Origin: Methanobacterium sp. ERen5
GTDB taxonomy: Archaea > Methanobacteriota > Methanobacteria > Methanobacteriales > Methanobacteriaceae
NCBI GenBank assembly: GCA_024167805.1
Contig: CP099988.1
Span: 931,001 to 995,000, forward strand
DNA: 64,000 bases
Reading direction: 5' to 3'
In this document: positions 19,275-31,053 of the stretch, one piece after another
How the letters are laid out: each line of letters begins with the position of its first letter
How positions within the stretch are numbered: the first letter of the stretch is position 1
Position numbers and translations under genes: made by a program
Notes under the pieces: generated by a model
What the model saw: the letters and a program-made list of their open reading frames with translations, nothing else
Databases searched by the model: none
What the model was told of the DNA's origin: nothing

Positions 19275-20648
19275 TTATCCCAAGAATGGTTTTGCAATCG
19301 TTAACATTATTATAACTGTTAGTATAATGCCTATTACAACCATTGGTATTCCTGCTTTGAGTATTTCTTTGATCTTCACAAATCCAGTACCGTAGGCCAT
19401 TGCAACTGTAGGATCTGCCATTGGGAACATGAATGAAAGCGAACATGCGATAGCAACAGGAACTGCGTAAATACCAACAGGCTGGCCCTGAGCAGCTGCT
19501 AAAGTAACTGATAAAGGCACTAAAATAGCAGACAACGCAATGTTTGACATAACTTGAGTGAATATAACAGCTATGATCATGAGAAGCAACATGATAGACA
19601 CTGTTGAAACATTGTTACCCATCAAGGTTACTAAATCATTGATAAGCCAAGCTGCAGCCCCAGTATTTAATAGTGCTGCCCCTAAGGAAAGTGCACCTCC
19701 AAAGAAGATGATTAAACCCCAATCCACATTTTCCTGGGCATCCTTCCAATCAACAACACCAGTTATGAAGTAAAGTGCAGCACCGATCAAAGCAACTGAG
19801 TAACTGTCAATACCAGTAACACCTGTTGTAACCCAAAGGCCAATTGTGAAGAACAAAATTATTGCAGTAATTTTTTCAGTCCTACTAATGGAACCCATAG
19901 CACTCAAAGTCTTGTTCAAGGTTTCATGTCCGCCAATAATCCCTTCTACTTCAGGTGGGAAAATCCAGCTCAACAATTTCCAAGTCACAAATAGCATAAT
20001 AATTGCTAAAGGGATACCAAATATCATCCATTGTACAAATGGAAGGTGTGTGTATGCTGCGGCCATCAAGTTGGGAGCAGTACCAATTTCTGTACCGAAT
20101 CCACCTGCAAGGGAACCATAGGAAGCACCTAAAATCATTGCTTTGGCAAAGTTACTGTTACCCTTTTCAGCATCATTAACACCAAATAAAGGCACAATTT
20201 CCTTAATAATAGGAAGCAACATTGCAAAAGCAACCACATTTTCAATCCAAGCAGATAAGAGACCTGTAGAAAATACAGCAGCAAAAATACTCATACTCGG
20301 AGTTGTACCTACCTTTTTCAGCAGGAAATAAGTAAATCTCTTAGCAAGCCCACTCTTACGAATGGCCTCTGCAAGAATGAACCCCCCAATCATCAGAAAG
20401 ATGATAGGATTTGCAAAACCAATAACAGCATTATTAAAACTCTCAATACCTAAAATTGGCTGTAAAAACAACAAAATTAAAGAAGTAACAGCCAAATGCT
20501 GAGCCTCACTAGCCCACATTATTATTGCAAACGCTAAAAGTGCTAATGCAGCATGACCCGAATAACTCAAACCATCACCTAAAGGAATTAACATAACCAA
20601 TAAAAAGGCAATAATGGCTATAGGCATTCCTAAAGTCTTAAAACTCAA
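19275..20648 (-). CDS. DASS (SLC13) family anion transporter
   Basis: A 457-residue membrane protein with about eleven hydrophobic segments. The two DASS motifs are visible as [20 protein letters not shown] and [16 protein letters not shown], where the SNT-like sequence binds sodium and the carboxylate or oxyanion substrate. The family carries dicarboxylates, sulfate or phosphate into the cell with sodium. The exact substrate cannot be read from the sequence; a dicarboxylate or sulfate would fit. It lies between the mtr operon terminator and the marker-14 gene and has its own upstream spacer. Confidence 0.85.
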   Translation of the reverse strand: MSFKTLGMPIAIIAFLLVMLIPLGDGLSYSGHAALALLAFAIIMWASEAQHLAVTSLILLFLQPILGIESFNNAVIGFANPIIFLMIGGFILAEAIRKSGLAKRFTYFLLKKVGTTPSMSIFAAVFSTGLLSAWIENVVAFAMLLPIIKEIVPLFGVNDAEKGNSNFAKAMILGASYGSLAGGFGTEIGTAPNLMAAAYTHLPFVQWMIFGIPLAIIMLFVTWKLLSWIFPPEVEGIIGGHETLNKTLSAMGSISRTEKITAIILFFTIGLWVTTGVTGIDSYSVALIGAALYFITGVVDWKDAQENVDWGLIIFFGGALSLGAALLNTGAAAWLINDLVTLMGNNVSTVSIMLLLMIIAVIFTQVMSNIALSAILVPLSVTLAAAQGQPVGIYAVPVAIACSLSFMFPMADPTVAMAYGTGFVKIKEILKAGIPMVVIGIILTVIIMLTIAKPFLG

Positions 20649-20999
20649 ATTCGTCTTACATCCCTCCTACAATTTATATTAAGTTATTATTATCCATTTA
20701 TTTTAAAAAAACTATAATTTAGCAACATTTTTTTGTTAAAGTAAATTATGTTTTCATTAATTAAACATCTAATCATTTCTGTTATTACCATATTATATTT
20801 AAACTTTCTTATTTAACTGGATAATACATAATCCACCACATATGACATGTATAAGTAACAAAAAGTGAAAATAACGGCGTTATTTAATGATATAAAATTG
20901 ATTTGAAATTTTAGGTTAAAAAGATTGAAAATTAGTGTAGAATAGAATTTGAAAAAAAATAAGAAAAGATGGCGACAATGTCGCCATTTCAAACTGTGA
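20649..20999. other. Intergenic region between the DASS transporter and mtrH
   Basis: These 351 bases contain the mtr terminator at the right end (20950-20990) and AT-rich sequence that must hold the transporter promoter. I see no supported coding or RNA gene. Confidence 0.6.
20950..20990 (-). terminator. Hairpin terminator of the mtr operon
   Basis: ATGGCGACA and TGTCGCCAT (20969-20977 and 20979-20987) are perfect 9-bp arms with a single central base, so the RNA would fold with a small loop. On the minus strand the hairpin is followed by a tract containing eight T. It lies 12 bases beyond the mtrH stop. Confidence 0.85.
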
Positions 21000-21932
21000 T
21001 TATAACAGTTTGTTGAATGGGTGGGTTTCTATTGGCTCGGTACCTATATCTTTAGCAGCTTCTGCCATGAACATATCAGTCATTGCAACAGCTGTAAATG
21101 CCATTTTAGCGTTTTCAATAGGTCCCATGAGGACAAAGTCTCCTCCAGCTGCTACTTGCAGTAGGTTGGAGCCTATGTCACAAACAGGCCATACTTCCCT
21201 GTTTTCCTTTTTGTAGCCTCTTAACCAGTCCCATGCAGATGGCACGTTGTGGATTCCACTACCTACTGGGTATCCCCATTTACTTTTAACAGCAAATGAA
21301 GTCCTCACAGCAGCTCCTGCACCCTGTCCTAGTGGTGTAACTGCTACATCCATGAATGGTTTGTCTATTCCACAGTCAGCTGCCATATCAAGCAGACCTT
21401 TGTCTAATACACTTCCACCATTGTCCCAGATGTTGATTTTACCTTCTACTCCAGCTTCCATTGGGTTGAACCCAAGAACAATGGAGGAGGTAATATCGGA
21501 TTCAGCAAGAACCTTAAGTTCTTCTTCATCAGCAGACATGTTTAGGGAGTTGTAGATACCCCTGTCGCCTAAACCAGATTCTGTAACATATTTTGCTCCA
21601 GCCATCCTGGCTTCTCCAGAAGTTGAGTCAATGAAGAAAGGTGCGTCTGTTGTGTCTCCAACAAATTCCAGATATTTTACTAAAGCTTCTGGTGTTGCAC
21701 CAAAAGTGTGTACAATATGTGGGTTTCCGGTTACATCCGCCATTTCTTCCTGCATTTTTATTAAACCTTCGGCCTTATCCTTGTCGAAGATTCCTGCTTT
21801 TTCATCACTAATAATCTTGTGTCCACCGTAAAAGATGGTTCCTGCTAAAACAGTTGGGTATTCACCTGGCTGTCCACCTACTTTTAGGCCAGCAACATCT
21901 AATACAACCTGTTCTTTGTCAAATCTAAACAT
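21000..21932 (-). CDS. mtrH: Tetrahydromethanopterin S-methyltransferase subunit MtrH
   Basis: MtrH transfers the methyl group from methyl-tetrahydromethanopterin to the cobamide held by MtrA. The 310-residue protein starts MFRFDKEQVVLDVAGLKVGGQPGEYPTV... and has the pterin-binding-type barrel pattern (FFIDSTSGEARMAGAKYV, VLGFNPMEAGVEGK, DVAVTPLGQGAGAAVRTSFAVKSKWG). It is the last gene of mtrEDCBAFGH, followed by a terminator hairpin. Confidence 0.97.
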   Translation of the reverse strand: MFRFDKEQVVLDVAGLKVGGQPGEYPTVLAGTIFYGGHKIISDEKAGIFDKDKAEGLIKMQEEMADVTGNPHIVHTFGATPEALVKYLEFVGDTTDAPFFIDSTSGEARMAGAKYVTESGLGDRGIYNSLNMSADEEELKVLAESDITSSIVLGFNPMEAGVEGKINIWDNGGSVLDKGLLDMAADCGIDKPFMDVAVTPLGQGAGAAVRTSFAVKSKWGYPVGSGIHNVPSAWDWLRGYKKENREVWPVCDIGSNLLQVAAGGDFVLMGPIENAKMAFTAVAMTDMFMAEAAKDIGTEPIETHPFNKLL

Positions 21933-21950
21933 ACTTAAATCCTCCTATAA

Positions 21951-22199
21951 TTAGACTCCACCAAATGTTGATAGGATAGCTCCTATTTTAACAACTTTGA
22001 AAGCCACAAATAAAATTATAAGACCAATCATGATACCGTATAAGATACCAATGTCCCTTCCTATTTGTTGACCCATTTTCTGAGAGATCTCACCATGGTT
22101 GAACTCTACTTTCTCTTCAATGTCATCTAATCTCTCGTTAGCCTTGTTGTACTCATCTGCAGAGACAATAACACGTGGTATAACGTTATCTTTTGCCAT
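21951..22199 (-). CDS. mtrG: Tetrahydromethanopterin S-methyltransferase subunit MtrG
   Basis: An 82-residue subunit with a soluble helical N-terminal part ([20 protein letters not shown]) and one C-terminal membrane span ([20 protein letters not shown]). It belongs to the small membrane-anchored part of the Mtr complex. It follows mtrF by two bases and precedes mtrH. Confidence 0.95.
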   Translation of the reverse strand: MAKDNVIPRVIVSADEYNKANERLDDIEEKVEFNHGEISQKMGQQIGRDIGILYGIMIGLIILFVAFKVVKIGAILSTFGGV

Positions 22200-22201
22200 A
22201 C

Positions 22202-22405
22202 TTATGCCCCCACCATTGTTTTGTAAATTACTGGTAGACCTACAAGGAGGAGTGCAAATATGAATCCCACTGCCATACCATAAACTCTGGTAGTAATGAG
22301 TCCTGCAAACAACCTTTGATCCCTACCAATTAATCCAGTACGATATTTGATATCTTTTACAGTACTTTTTATGCCTCTAACATTAGGTTTGTTTGATAAT
22401 ATCAT
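22202..22405 (-). CDS. mtrF: Tetrahydromethanopterin S-methyltransferase subunit MtrF
   Basis: A 67-residue subunit with a C-terminal membrane span ([21 protein letters not shown]). The N-terminal portion resembles the C-terminal segment of MtrA (a [12 protein letters not shown] stretch before the helix), as expected for MtrF. It sits 13 bases after mtrA and two bases before mtrG. Confidence 0.95.
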   Translation of the reverse strand: MILSNKPNVRGIKSTVKDIKYRTGLIGRDQRLFAGLITTRVYGMAVGFIFALLLVGLPVIYKTMVGA

Positions 22406-22418
22406 TTAAAAACCCCCG

Positions 22419-23137
22419 TTATTTTAGCAATAGTATTGTTCCAAGAGTCAATATAAAAGCTAGACCAACGACAATTCCCTGTACTTTTCCTGCGTACATT
22501 CCTGCGAACTGCCTCTGGATGGAACCAACAGCTTTAACTTCACTCTGAATGGTACGCATCCTAGCTTCTATTAAGGCTGTTTCTGGAGCTACTGGACGAA
22601 CTTCTTCGCCTTCCTCCTCATCGCCTTCCTCTTCAATTTCTATTACCATTGCTTCTTCTTCAATTGCTCCGGGATCTTTTTCGATGCACTCTTTGACTTT
22701 TGCCTGGATCGCTGCTGCGTCCTCGACATCGATCAGATCTATTATTTCGAATTGGGATCTGAATCTGTCCAATCCTTCGTCAGGTACGTTTTCGATGTAT
22801 GGTATAGCACCAGGGGCACCTACAATACTTCTTTTTCAGGATCAACTCCATTTTCATGGAGTGCCTTAATACTCTCACCTGTAATATGTCCCTGAACCTC
22901 AGCTCCACATAATATTAGGAATCTTAGGTTTGGATTGGATATTAAGTTTGAGATCATCTTTTCTATTCCGAGGTTTTCGGTTTTGCATGGTCCTGCAATT
23001 GCAGCTCCTGCATCCACAGGAATTTGTTCGTTGTGAGAAGCAAGAGTAGCAACTGCTACAGGACTCTCTGGATCGCCGGTTACGTAGTCACCGTTTATTA
23101 CAGGCCATCCTTCTGCGGGTGATTTTTTATCAGCCAA
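22419..23137 (-). CDS. mtrA: Corrinoid subunit MtrA of the methyltransferase, interrupted by a single-base frameshift
   Basis: MtrA holds the cobamide that carries the methyl group from MtrH to coenzyme M. The N-terminal frame has the cobalt-ligand histidine His84 in VQGHITGES and stops after [11 protein letters not shown]. The other frame picks up with [26 protein letters not shown] and continues through the acidic linker to the C-terminal membrane anchor ([18 protein letters not shown]). The break is at a run of five A in the mRNA (plus-strand T run 22832-22836); one added A restores 239 residues. MtrA is essential for methanogenesis, so a true loss is implausible. Confidence 0.92.
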
Positions 23138-23148
23138 TTTAACACCTC

Positions 23149-23454
23149 CTATAATAATATGGCAACCAGCAGTACTAGCCCAAGTAAGAATCCATATACC
23201 ATGTTGGTTAATTTACCAGCTGTGGCGTAAACTCCTTCCCTTCCAGGGTAGGCACCAGGTGATACTGTGGATGGATCTAGGGCGCTAGCTATGTCGTCCG
23301 CTGCAGCCTCTAATTCTGTTATTTGCTCGTTTATATCGTCCATGGATAAAATTAGGACTTCTCTACCTAGAGATGCTCCAATTATTCCAGTTGAAGGATC
23401 TAGTGTTAGGTTGAGTTCAGGAGCTACTTTTACTAAAGGTAACATTTCTACCAT
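23149..23454 (-). CDS. mtrB: Tetrahydromethanopterin S-methyltransferase subunit MtrB
   Basis: A 101-residue subunit with a soluble N-terminal region ([25 protein letters not shown]) and one C-terminal membrane helix ([17 protein letters not shown]). The length and the order within mtrEDCBAFGH fit MtrB, which anchors to the membrane part of the complex. Confidence 0.95.
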   Translation of the reverse strand: MVEMLPLVKVAPELNLTLDPSTGIIGASLGREVLILSMDDINEQITELEAAADDIASALDPSTVSPGAYPGREGVYATAGKLTNMVYGFLLGLVLLVAILL

Positions 23455-23466
23455 TTTGTTTCCTCC

Positions 23467-24279
23467 TTACTGTTCGTCCTCTTTAGGCCAAAGTCCAGAC
23501 CATTTCACTGATGCTGCACTTTCTAGTGAATCTGTTAGGAATGCCCTCATTGATATGAACCATCCTAAAGCACCAATTACAGATATAACCCACCATGCTG
23601 CGTGAGATCCTATTCCGAGCAGTCCTATTATGGCCATTGACATAAATGCAGTTGTTGCTGCAAGTTTCAATGTCCTGGTCTGATCTTCGTTAGGTCCTAA
23701 ACATGCGTTGAATGGGTGCTGAATAGCCATTGTGTTCAAAATGAACAGTAGACCTATGAAACCTGTTGATACAACTGATGCCAGTATAGCTGGCATTGCA
23801 TAGCTTCCAGCAATTGCTGCTGAGAATCCGAGAACTGAAAGTGCGGCTGCACCTGACAATTCTATGGTACACTGTACAAGTATTGGTATTTTCATTCCAA
23901 CAACTTTCTTACCAATGAGTGCAACAACTCCACCTAAGATCATTGCGATTGCAAATGCAACCAATGGGCTTATGAGCGTGTATGTTGGTCCCATCATGAT
24001 GGCACCGGAAAGTCCTGCTAAAACACCTATTATACCTACTGCTAGTGACATGTATCCTATGGATGGAACACCTGTTCCTAAACCGTAGCTTGCAACCCTT
24101 CTTATTGCATCTGCTCCCCATACTATGGCACACACTGCTCCGAGCGAAGCAAGTAAAGGTCCTAATACTGGGTTAAAGGGTGTTGCGTATATTCCTACGA
24201 GTCCTCCAATTACACCTAATGCAATTGTTTTTGATGGTGTGATTGCTACTGATGCTTCGCCTCCTCCTGCTGCTGACAT
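23467..24279 (-). CDS. mtrC: Tetrahydromethanopterin S-methyltransferase subunit MtrC
   Basis: A 270-residue integral membrane subunit with about eight hydrophobic helices, part of the sodium-pumping MtrCDE core. Recognisable stretches are GVIGGLVGIYATPFNPVLGPLLASL and NTMAIQHPFNACLGPNEDQTR. Its ATG overlaps the mtrD stop by one base. Confidence 0.96.
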   Translation of the reverse strand: MSAAGGGEASVAITPSKTIALGVIGGLVGIYATPFNPVLGPLLASLGAVCAIVWGADAIRRVASYGLGTGVPSIGYMSLAVGIIGVLAGLSGAIMMGPTYTLISPLVAFAIAMILGGVVALIGKKVVGMKIPILVQCTIELSGAAALSVLGFSAAIAGSYAMPAILASVVSTGFIGLLFILNTMAIQHPFNACLGPNEDQTRTLKLAATTAFMSMAIIGLLGIGSHAAWWVISVIGALGWFISMRAFLTDSLESAASVKWSGLWPKEDEQ

Positions 24280-25010
24280 TAGAAGACACCTCCTTTAAGC
24301 AATAAGACTGCTATTAAACCTGTTACAAAAGATACAATTAAACATGCTAATGCTCCACGAGGTAGCCTCTTGAATTTAGGGTCGTGGAAACCTTCAATTG
24401 TACCGCCTATGTTGTATGAAGCAACTACCGCGTTGATGAAGAAAACTCCAACTGCAAATATTGCTGCAACTGTAGCAGCAGTTAGAGATATTCCTCCGCC
24501 TAATAAAGCAGATAGTTGATATCCAGGTAGTATTGATAATCCTTCGTACAGTGCCCAGTAGATTAAACCTCCACCTATTCCACCTAATGCTCCTCCAATG
24601 ATTCCACTGACGAAACATACTGTTGGAATTCCGTGACCTTCTGTACCAGATGTAACAAATTTACTCTGTTCGTATTTAGTTATTGGGTCGTATTCAACCT
24701 TAGCTGAAGCTGGTACACATCCCACACCCCATATGTATATGAAGTTACCTACAAGCATGGTGATTCCGATCATGAGCATTGAACCTACTGCACCTGCTGC
24801 AAGGATTAACCAAAGTGGCTGTCCTGTCATTGCGGCCGCTGTAATAAGTCCTGTCATACCTCCACCTGCTGCAAGCATAGCGGTACCTGTTCCAACTCCT
24901 GTAGCTGTTGCTATAGCTGCTGGTGCTCCTCCTACTGGTATGAAGTGTACACCTCCACCAATTAGAAGTCCTCCAACTGATATAGCTCCTATTAATAATA
25001 ATGGATCCAT
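24279..25010 (-). CDS. mtrD: Tetrahydromethanopterin S-methyltransferase subunit MtrD
   Basis: A 243-residue multi-span membrane subunit of the Na+-translocating core, starting MDPLLLIGAISVGGLLIGGG. Two ATG codons are adjacent; I chose 25010 by comparison with the known family start, although 25013 has the same GGAGGTTTA ribosome-binding site. It is preceded by mtrE, 19 bases upstream. Confidence 0.96.
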   Translation of the reverse strand: MDPLLLIGAISVGGLLIGGGVHFIPVGGAPAAIATATGVGTGTAMLAAGGGMTGLITAAAMTGQPLWLILAAGAVGSMLMIGITMLVGNFIYIWGVGCVPASAKVEYDPITKYEQSKFVTSGTEGHGIPTVCFVSGIIGGALGGIGGGLIYWALYEGLSILPGYQLSALLGGGISLTAATVAAIFAVGVFFINAVVASYNIGGTIEGFHDPKFKRLPRGALACLIVSFVTGLIAVLLLKGGVF

Positions 25011-25029
25011 CATTAAACCTCCTTAGTCC

Positions 25030-25911
<882 letters not shown>

Positions 25912-25930
25912 ATTACTTTCCTCCTTCTTT

Positions 25931-25971
25931 TTAAAAAATACAAAAAAATAGGTGTTTGCGTAACACCTATT
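25931..25971 (-). terminator. Hairpin and U-tract between mcrA and mtrE
   Basis: AATAGGTGTT and AACACCTATT (25947-25956 and 25962-25971) are perfect 10-bp arms around a five-base loop. The right arm touches the mcrA stop codon. On the minus strand the stem is followed by seven T, a few bases and six more T. It should reduce transcription from mcr into mtr, as a partial terminator. Confidence 0.75.
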
Positions 25972-27623
25972 TACTTAGCTGGAGAAATAAGAGTTCTTTC
26001 TCCTGCTGGTTCGAATTCTCTTAAAGCACCTTTTGCAAACTCTGCCCTTACATTTGAGAAATCAAATGCTAGGTTATCATCAGCAAATGCGATTTTAACC
26101 AGAGGGTTGAATACAAATGCATCTCCACGTGCTGCGTGAGCAGACTGTGCAATACCTGCGTATTCTCCCTGGTGTCCCACGTTCATTGCGTAGTTTGGAT
26201 AGTTAGGTCCCCTCATTTCCACTGGTAATCCTTCGTCGTTCCTTATGGAGAACACGTTGGATGCACCACACTGGTCCTGAAGGTCGTAACCATAGAAACC
26301 TAAACGGGAGTGCTGTTCTTTGTGCAGGTACATTGAAAGGTACCATGCGCTAAGTCCAGTCTGCGCATTTCCTGTAGCAAATCCAGTTGAAGCTCCAGCT
26401 GCTGCAGCAACTATGGAAGCCCTCTGAGATCCACCAAAGATGGTTTCTAAGAGTGCTGGATATTCTTCGAACTGTTCTAGTGCATAGAATGTCACTTCAG
26501 AACCTACGTCAAGGACTGTGTCCATGTTGTTAGGTGCTTCAGTCATACCGAACTTGTCTTCAACGTATTCTTTACCGTAGTAAACAAAGTCGTCAAGAAT
26601 GTTGTCGGTGTAAGCTGCTGTAGCGTACTGAGTGAATCCTACTCCACCTGACATGTAAGAACCTAGCCAAATCTGATCGTATAACATTGCTCCGGATGCA
26701 ACTACGTCCAGAGTAACTTTGGCTGGGTCTTCAGGGTTAACTCTTGAAGACTGACATATGTCAGCTAAGTAACCAAATGGAATTCCACCTGGTTCGTTTT
26801 CTCCTCTTGCTCTCCTCTGTGGTAGTGCAGTTCCCATGTGAACAACTTCTGCGTGTTTAGCAGCGTAAGCGAAGTCACCAGTAGCGGCTTCCCCTGCTGC
26901 TTGTTTGTAAGCAGAGATCATTGACATACCGATCTGCATAGCAGACCACCTTGAGGTTGTACCTCCATCACATGTCCTTGAAACTATGGTTGGGATCCTG
27001 ACAACCTGCCAGATACCGTCTCCAACTTCAGCTTTAAGGACTTCTGCCTGTTCTTCATTGAACATTTTGTTAATGTTTAGAACGTATGCAGGGTCGATTT
27101 CATCGGCAATTTCATCATTTCCTGTGAAAGTTTTCACGTAACTGTCAGCCACCAAATATGGGTTGGTTTCTACCATGTGTTCCTGAACTACCGCTGCACC
27201 AGGCATAGCGTGGTTTACAGTTTCTAGGTAGTTGGTGATTGTTTCTGGGCTAACTTCTTTACCTAACCTCTTTTCAATAACCATGTGAGCTGTGTTCATA
27301 CCCACAATAACAGTTCTTCTGATGTCATCCCAGAACTGCTGCATTGCTGCGTTGTTTACAAAGTGTAAATCGTCACCTTCAACAAATGTGTCAGTTGTGG
27401 AAACCTGGTAAGGCATTAAAACTCTCTGTCCTAATGGTGTACCTACGTCTGGGTCGTACATTGGGATTCCACGTTTAGCTGCAATATCTTTACCAGCTGC
27501 AACGAATTCCCTTTTTCTTTCAGACTGTTTCCATCCGCCTTTGTTGTAGAAAGTGGTTTTATCATCGGTTGGGTCTTCTTTAAATGCTTTTTTCAAAGCG
27601 TCTATAAACATCTTTTCAGCCAT
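25971..27623 (-). CDS. mcrA: Methyl-coenzyme M reductase I, alpha subunit McrA
   Basis: The catalytic subunit that forms methane from methyl-coenzyme M and coenzyme B at the nickel cofactor F430. The 550 residues match the numbering of the structurally known enzyme: Gln147 is at the F430 nickel ligand position, and the modified residues fall at His257, Arg271, Gln400, Gly445, Asp450 and Cys452. This supports conservation of all the usual modification sites. The mcrC gene between mcrD and mcrG marks this as the type I operon, not the mrt isoenzyme. The start has GGAGGTGA upstream. Confidence 0.99.
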   Translation of the reverse strand: MAEKMFIDALKKAFKEDPTDDKTTFYNKGGWKQSERKREFVAAGKDIAAKRGIPMYDPDVGTPLGQRVLMPYQVSTTDTFVEGDDLHFVNNAAMQQFWDDIRRTVIVGMNTAHMVIEKRLGKEVSPETITNYLETVNHAMPGAAVVQEHMVETNPYLVADSYVKTFTGNDEIADEIDPAYVLNINKMFNEEQAEVLKAEVGDGIWQVVRIPTIVSRTCDGGTTSRWSAMQIGMSMISAYKQAAGEAATGDFAYAAKHAEVVHMGTALPQRRARGENEPGGIPFGYLADICQSSRVNPEDPAKVTLDVVASGAMLYDQIWLGSYMSGGVGFTQYATAAYTDNILDDFVYYGKEYVEDKFGMTEAPNNMDTVLDVGSEVTFYALEQFEEYPALLETIFGGSQRASIVAAAAGASTGFATGNAQTGLSAWYLSMYLHKEQHSRLGFYGYDLQDQCGASNVFSIRNDEGLPVEMRGPNYPNYAMNVGHQGEYAGIAQSAHAARGDAFVFNPLVKIAFADDNLAFDFSNVRAEFAKGALREFEPAGERTLISPAK

Positions 27624-27638
27624 TTTTTCACCTCCTTC

Positions 27639-28388
<750 letters not shown>

Positions 28389-28390
28389 GT

Positions 28391-28987
28391 TCATGCACCT
28401 CCTAATGCTAACTTTACCTTCCTTATTATCTCATCCAATTTGTCTTGGGGACATGTTTCGCCTCTAATGACGCCACTAATGATATCCACAATTTCACCTT
28501 TCGTGTTAGGTTCGTTGGGCATAACAGATCCGGTTTTTACACCTATTTTAGCAAAATCTTCAAAATCTACAGGATATTCGCAAATCACAACACAAGGCCG
28601 ATTTACATGTCTTAAAATCAGTCTGGCTTTGTAGATGATGTGATGTCTCACACCACCAAGATGTACTACTACTAAACGGAATCGCTTTATCTGTTCAATC
28701 TCCTTTGGAGTTAGCCCAAATAAACTTCCTGCGCCAGCAGATGGTGCATCTTGAGGTACGCCAGCTCCTGCGTTTAATACAAGTGTGCTGGTCTGTATGT
28801 TAGCTTCGCGTAATGCAAAGGTTATTTCACAGACTGGCTTGGTTATGTGCCTCCTACCTGGAGACATTGCAATTGCTAAAACTTCACTTCCACACTCTGC
28901 AAATGTTCCTCTTTGGGCTATTCCTCCTCCTTCGCCCATTCCCATGGTTTCTCTGCAGTCAACAACGTGTGTAGCTTTTCCGATCAT
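28391..28987 (-). CDS. mcrC: Methyl-coenzyme M reductase operon protein McrC
   Basis: McrC is not part of mature Mcr but is found in the ATP-dependent complex that activates the enzyme by reducing its nickel. The 198-residue protein begins [33 protein letters not shown] and contains a glycine-rich [21 protein letters not shown] loop. Its presence between mcrD and mcrG identifies the mcr type of operon. It ends in overlap with the mcrG ribosome-binding site. Confidence 0.97.
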   Translation of the reverse strand: MIGKATHVVDCRETMGMGEGGGIAQRGTFAECGSEVLAIAMSPGRRHITKPVCEITFALREANIQTSTLVLNAGAGVPQDAPSAGAGSLFGLTPKEIEQIKRFRLVVVHLGGVRHHIIYKARLILRHVNRPCVVICEYPVDFEDFAKIGVKTGSVMPNEPNTKGEIVDIISGVIRGETCPQDKLDEIIRKVKLALGGA

Positions 28988-28990
28988 TTT

Positions 28991-29425
28991 TTATTCTTTC
29001 CTTTTTAGTATCGTGGCTCTTTCGCTGAGTAGGGCGTTTTGATCCGTTAAACCTACCATTTCCTCTGGTACGTTTTCAAGAGCTTCGCCATATTTTATCT
29101 TATCAGAAACGGTCTTTTGTTTCCTTATAAAGGTACCAACGTGAACGTTGAATCCAAAAGACAGATTTTCTTCGCATTTCTGTCTTACTAATTCGATAGT
29201 GTCTTCGGTGTCAATTTCCATTAACACTCTACCAGTTTTGACTTGTAGATCTACTTCTTCACCTTTAACAGTGATAGTAGTGTGATCTGAATTTATAGCT
29301 TCTGGCGGAAGCCTTTGTCCTTGAAGAACAATTGTTTTTACTCCATCTATTTCATCAAGAGCATTTAAAAGACTCTCTGTGGTTTCTGGGTTTAATAATC
29401 TGTGCGGAAAGATCTCGATGTCCAT
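28991..29425 (-). CDS. mcrD: Methyl-coenzyme M reductase operon protein McrD
   Basis: A 144-residue small protein of the mcr operon, starting [21 protein letters not shown]. McrD associates with Mcr during assembly and is thought to act as a chaperone or help deliver F430. It follows mcrB by 29 bases and precedes mcrC by three. Confidence 0.96.
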   Translation of the reverse strand: MDIEIFPHRLLNPETTESLLNALDEIDGVKTIVLQGQRLPPEAINSDHTTITVKGEEVDLQVKTGRVLMEIDTEDTIELVRQKCEENLSFGFNVHVGTFIRKQKTVSDKIKYGEALENVPEEMVGLTDQNALLSERATILKRKE

Positions 29426-29454
29426 ATGTCTCTACCCCCAAGGGTGGATTTTAT

Positions 29455-30780
29455 TTAGAGTTTACCTTTTAACTCGATCGCTGCTTCGTTCACATATTTA
29501 AGTGGGTTACGGAACGCGTCAACTTGGCTGAATACATCCTTAATTAATCCGGAGGTTGCTTCTGGGGAGAATAGTTGTGTTCCTGCATCCAAAGACATAG
29601 CTGCTGCCACACATGGTATAGCAAATCCTTTACTGTGTCTTGTTACAACGTGGTTTCCGTTAAATATACCCGGGCCTCCACCACCATAAATTGAGTGGCT
29701 GAAGAAAGAGAATCCTACAGCAGTACCTTCAACTCTACCGAAGTCTACACCAGGTAATCCAGTCTCGAACTCTAATATATCGTTGTAGTATAGAAGTGTT
29801 GATGAAACACCCTGTGCAGCTCTTGCAGCTGCTTGGTTGACCATGGTTGCTGCCATCATACCTGCTGCAGCGTAAGCGTTCCATTTAGCCATGTCATCGG
29901 TTCCATAGACATTGAATCCGTTCAAGTCTTTCTCTACACCAATTACACCGTCTTCTTTAGACCTATCGATCATGTCGTTTATGACTGAGCCTACAGTTCC
30001 TTCTTTACCGTTTGCTTTAACAAGGTCGAAAACAATGTTGTCTGCGTTCATTCCTTGATATGCAAGTCCGAGTAAGTGCATTCTTTCAAATTTACCTACT
30101 GCGTCTCCCATCTCGAACATTGCTGCCTGTTCAAGTAAACTTGATAAAGCTGCTGAGTTCATGGTGTTTTTCAAGGTTGTTGCTACCACGTGGTTAACCA
30201 TGATGTTCCTTAAGGAGTAACCAGGTCCCTCTAATTTCTGAGGTACGTCAAGCATGGTTGCTAGGTTTCCACCCATGTAATCTACAGACTGTGGGTATCT
30301 TCCAAGAATTGCTGCTTTGACCATGTTAGCATCGTACATGCTTACATCACATACGTCAATTATTGACTGGATAAATGCTGAAGCAGTTACCAGTGGTCCT
30401 GCGGAATATTCAGCACCGGCATCAAATCGTGCCTGTGGAATTTGGACAAGCGCCCTTTTACCACCTACTAATAATTCTACGTTTGTGTTGTCGCCTTCCT
30501 CTACCTGTATCATTTCAGCTGCTTTAGCTGCAATAGCTTCTGCATTAGCCACTATGTCAAGGTCGAGTTCCCTACCTAAGATTTTGCCTCCACCGAGTTT
30601 ACCGGTTTTAAGAGCGTTTTCTACTCCCTCTAGGTTTACAGCTACAGTCCTTTTAACACCCTGTACGATTGCTTTAATCGCTGAGTTTCTTAATGGACTT
30701 AGGGCTTCTAGCGGGACTTGTTCTTCAACAAGGTTTCCTCTGTCGTCGTACAAGTCGATCTTATCATCAAACTTTGCCAT
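29455..30780 (-). CDS. mcrB: Methyl-coenzyme M reductase I, beta subunit McrB
   Basis: The beta subunit, 441 residues, first gene of mcrBDCGA. It starts [26 protein letters not shown], with the family-typical [26 protein letters not shown] and [31 protein letters not shown] (part of the coenzyme B channel). ATG 30780 has a GGAGGG site; an in-frame extension to 30798 is unlikely. The promoter is in the 270-bp spacer shared with mmp10. Confidence 0.98.
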   Translation of the reverse strand: MAKFDDKIDLYDDRGNLVEEQVPLEALSPLRNSAIKAIVQGVKRTVAVNLEGVENALKTGKLGGGKILGRELDLDIVANAEAIAAKAAEMIQVEEGDNTNVELLVGGKRALVQIPQARFDAGAEYSAGPLVTASAFIQSIIDVCDVSMYDANMVKAAILGRYPQSVDYMGGNLATMLDVPQKLEGPGYSLRNIMVNHVVATTLKNTMNSAALSSLLEQAAMFEMGDAVGKFERMHLLGLAYQGMNADNIVFDLVKANGKEGTVGSVINDMIDRSKEDGVIGVEKDLNGFNVYGTDDMAKWNAYAAAGMMAATMVNQAAARAAQGVSSTLLYYNDILEFETGLPGVDFGRVEGTAVGFSFFSHSIYGGGGPGIFNGNHVVTRHSKGFAIPCVAAAMSLDAGTQLFSPEATSGLIKDVFSQVDAFRNPLKYVNEAAIELKGKL

Positions 30781-31053
30781 TTTTTCCCTCCTACGCATTC
30801 ATGTACACCAATTTAGTGCACCAAGTCAAATTCGTGACCAGATAGAATCTGTTCACATTGGGGATATTCCCCATGGTACCTTTTGATATACGAAACTGCA
30901 TTTATGGGTTTATATGTTATTAAAGTTTCTTCTTGATTCAATTAGAAAAATATATATGCTACCATTACCCATTATTTTTTTAGTTTTTATATTGTTTTTT
31001 CTTGATTTCTAAATACAAAATTACTTATTTTAATGGGTAAAGAAGTGGTTAAC
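30781..31053. promoter_or_regulatory. Divergent promoter region of mcr and mmp10
   Basis: For mcr, a leftward TATA-like CATATAAA (complement of about 30909-30916) would start transcription near 30885, giving a leader of roughly 105 bases. That leader contains an inverted repeat TGGGGA TAT TCCCCA (30859-30873). For mmp10, TATATATG after GAAAAA (30945-30958) would start transcription near 30980. The positions are inferred from pattern and spacing only. Confidence 0.5.
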
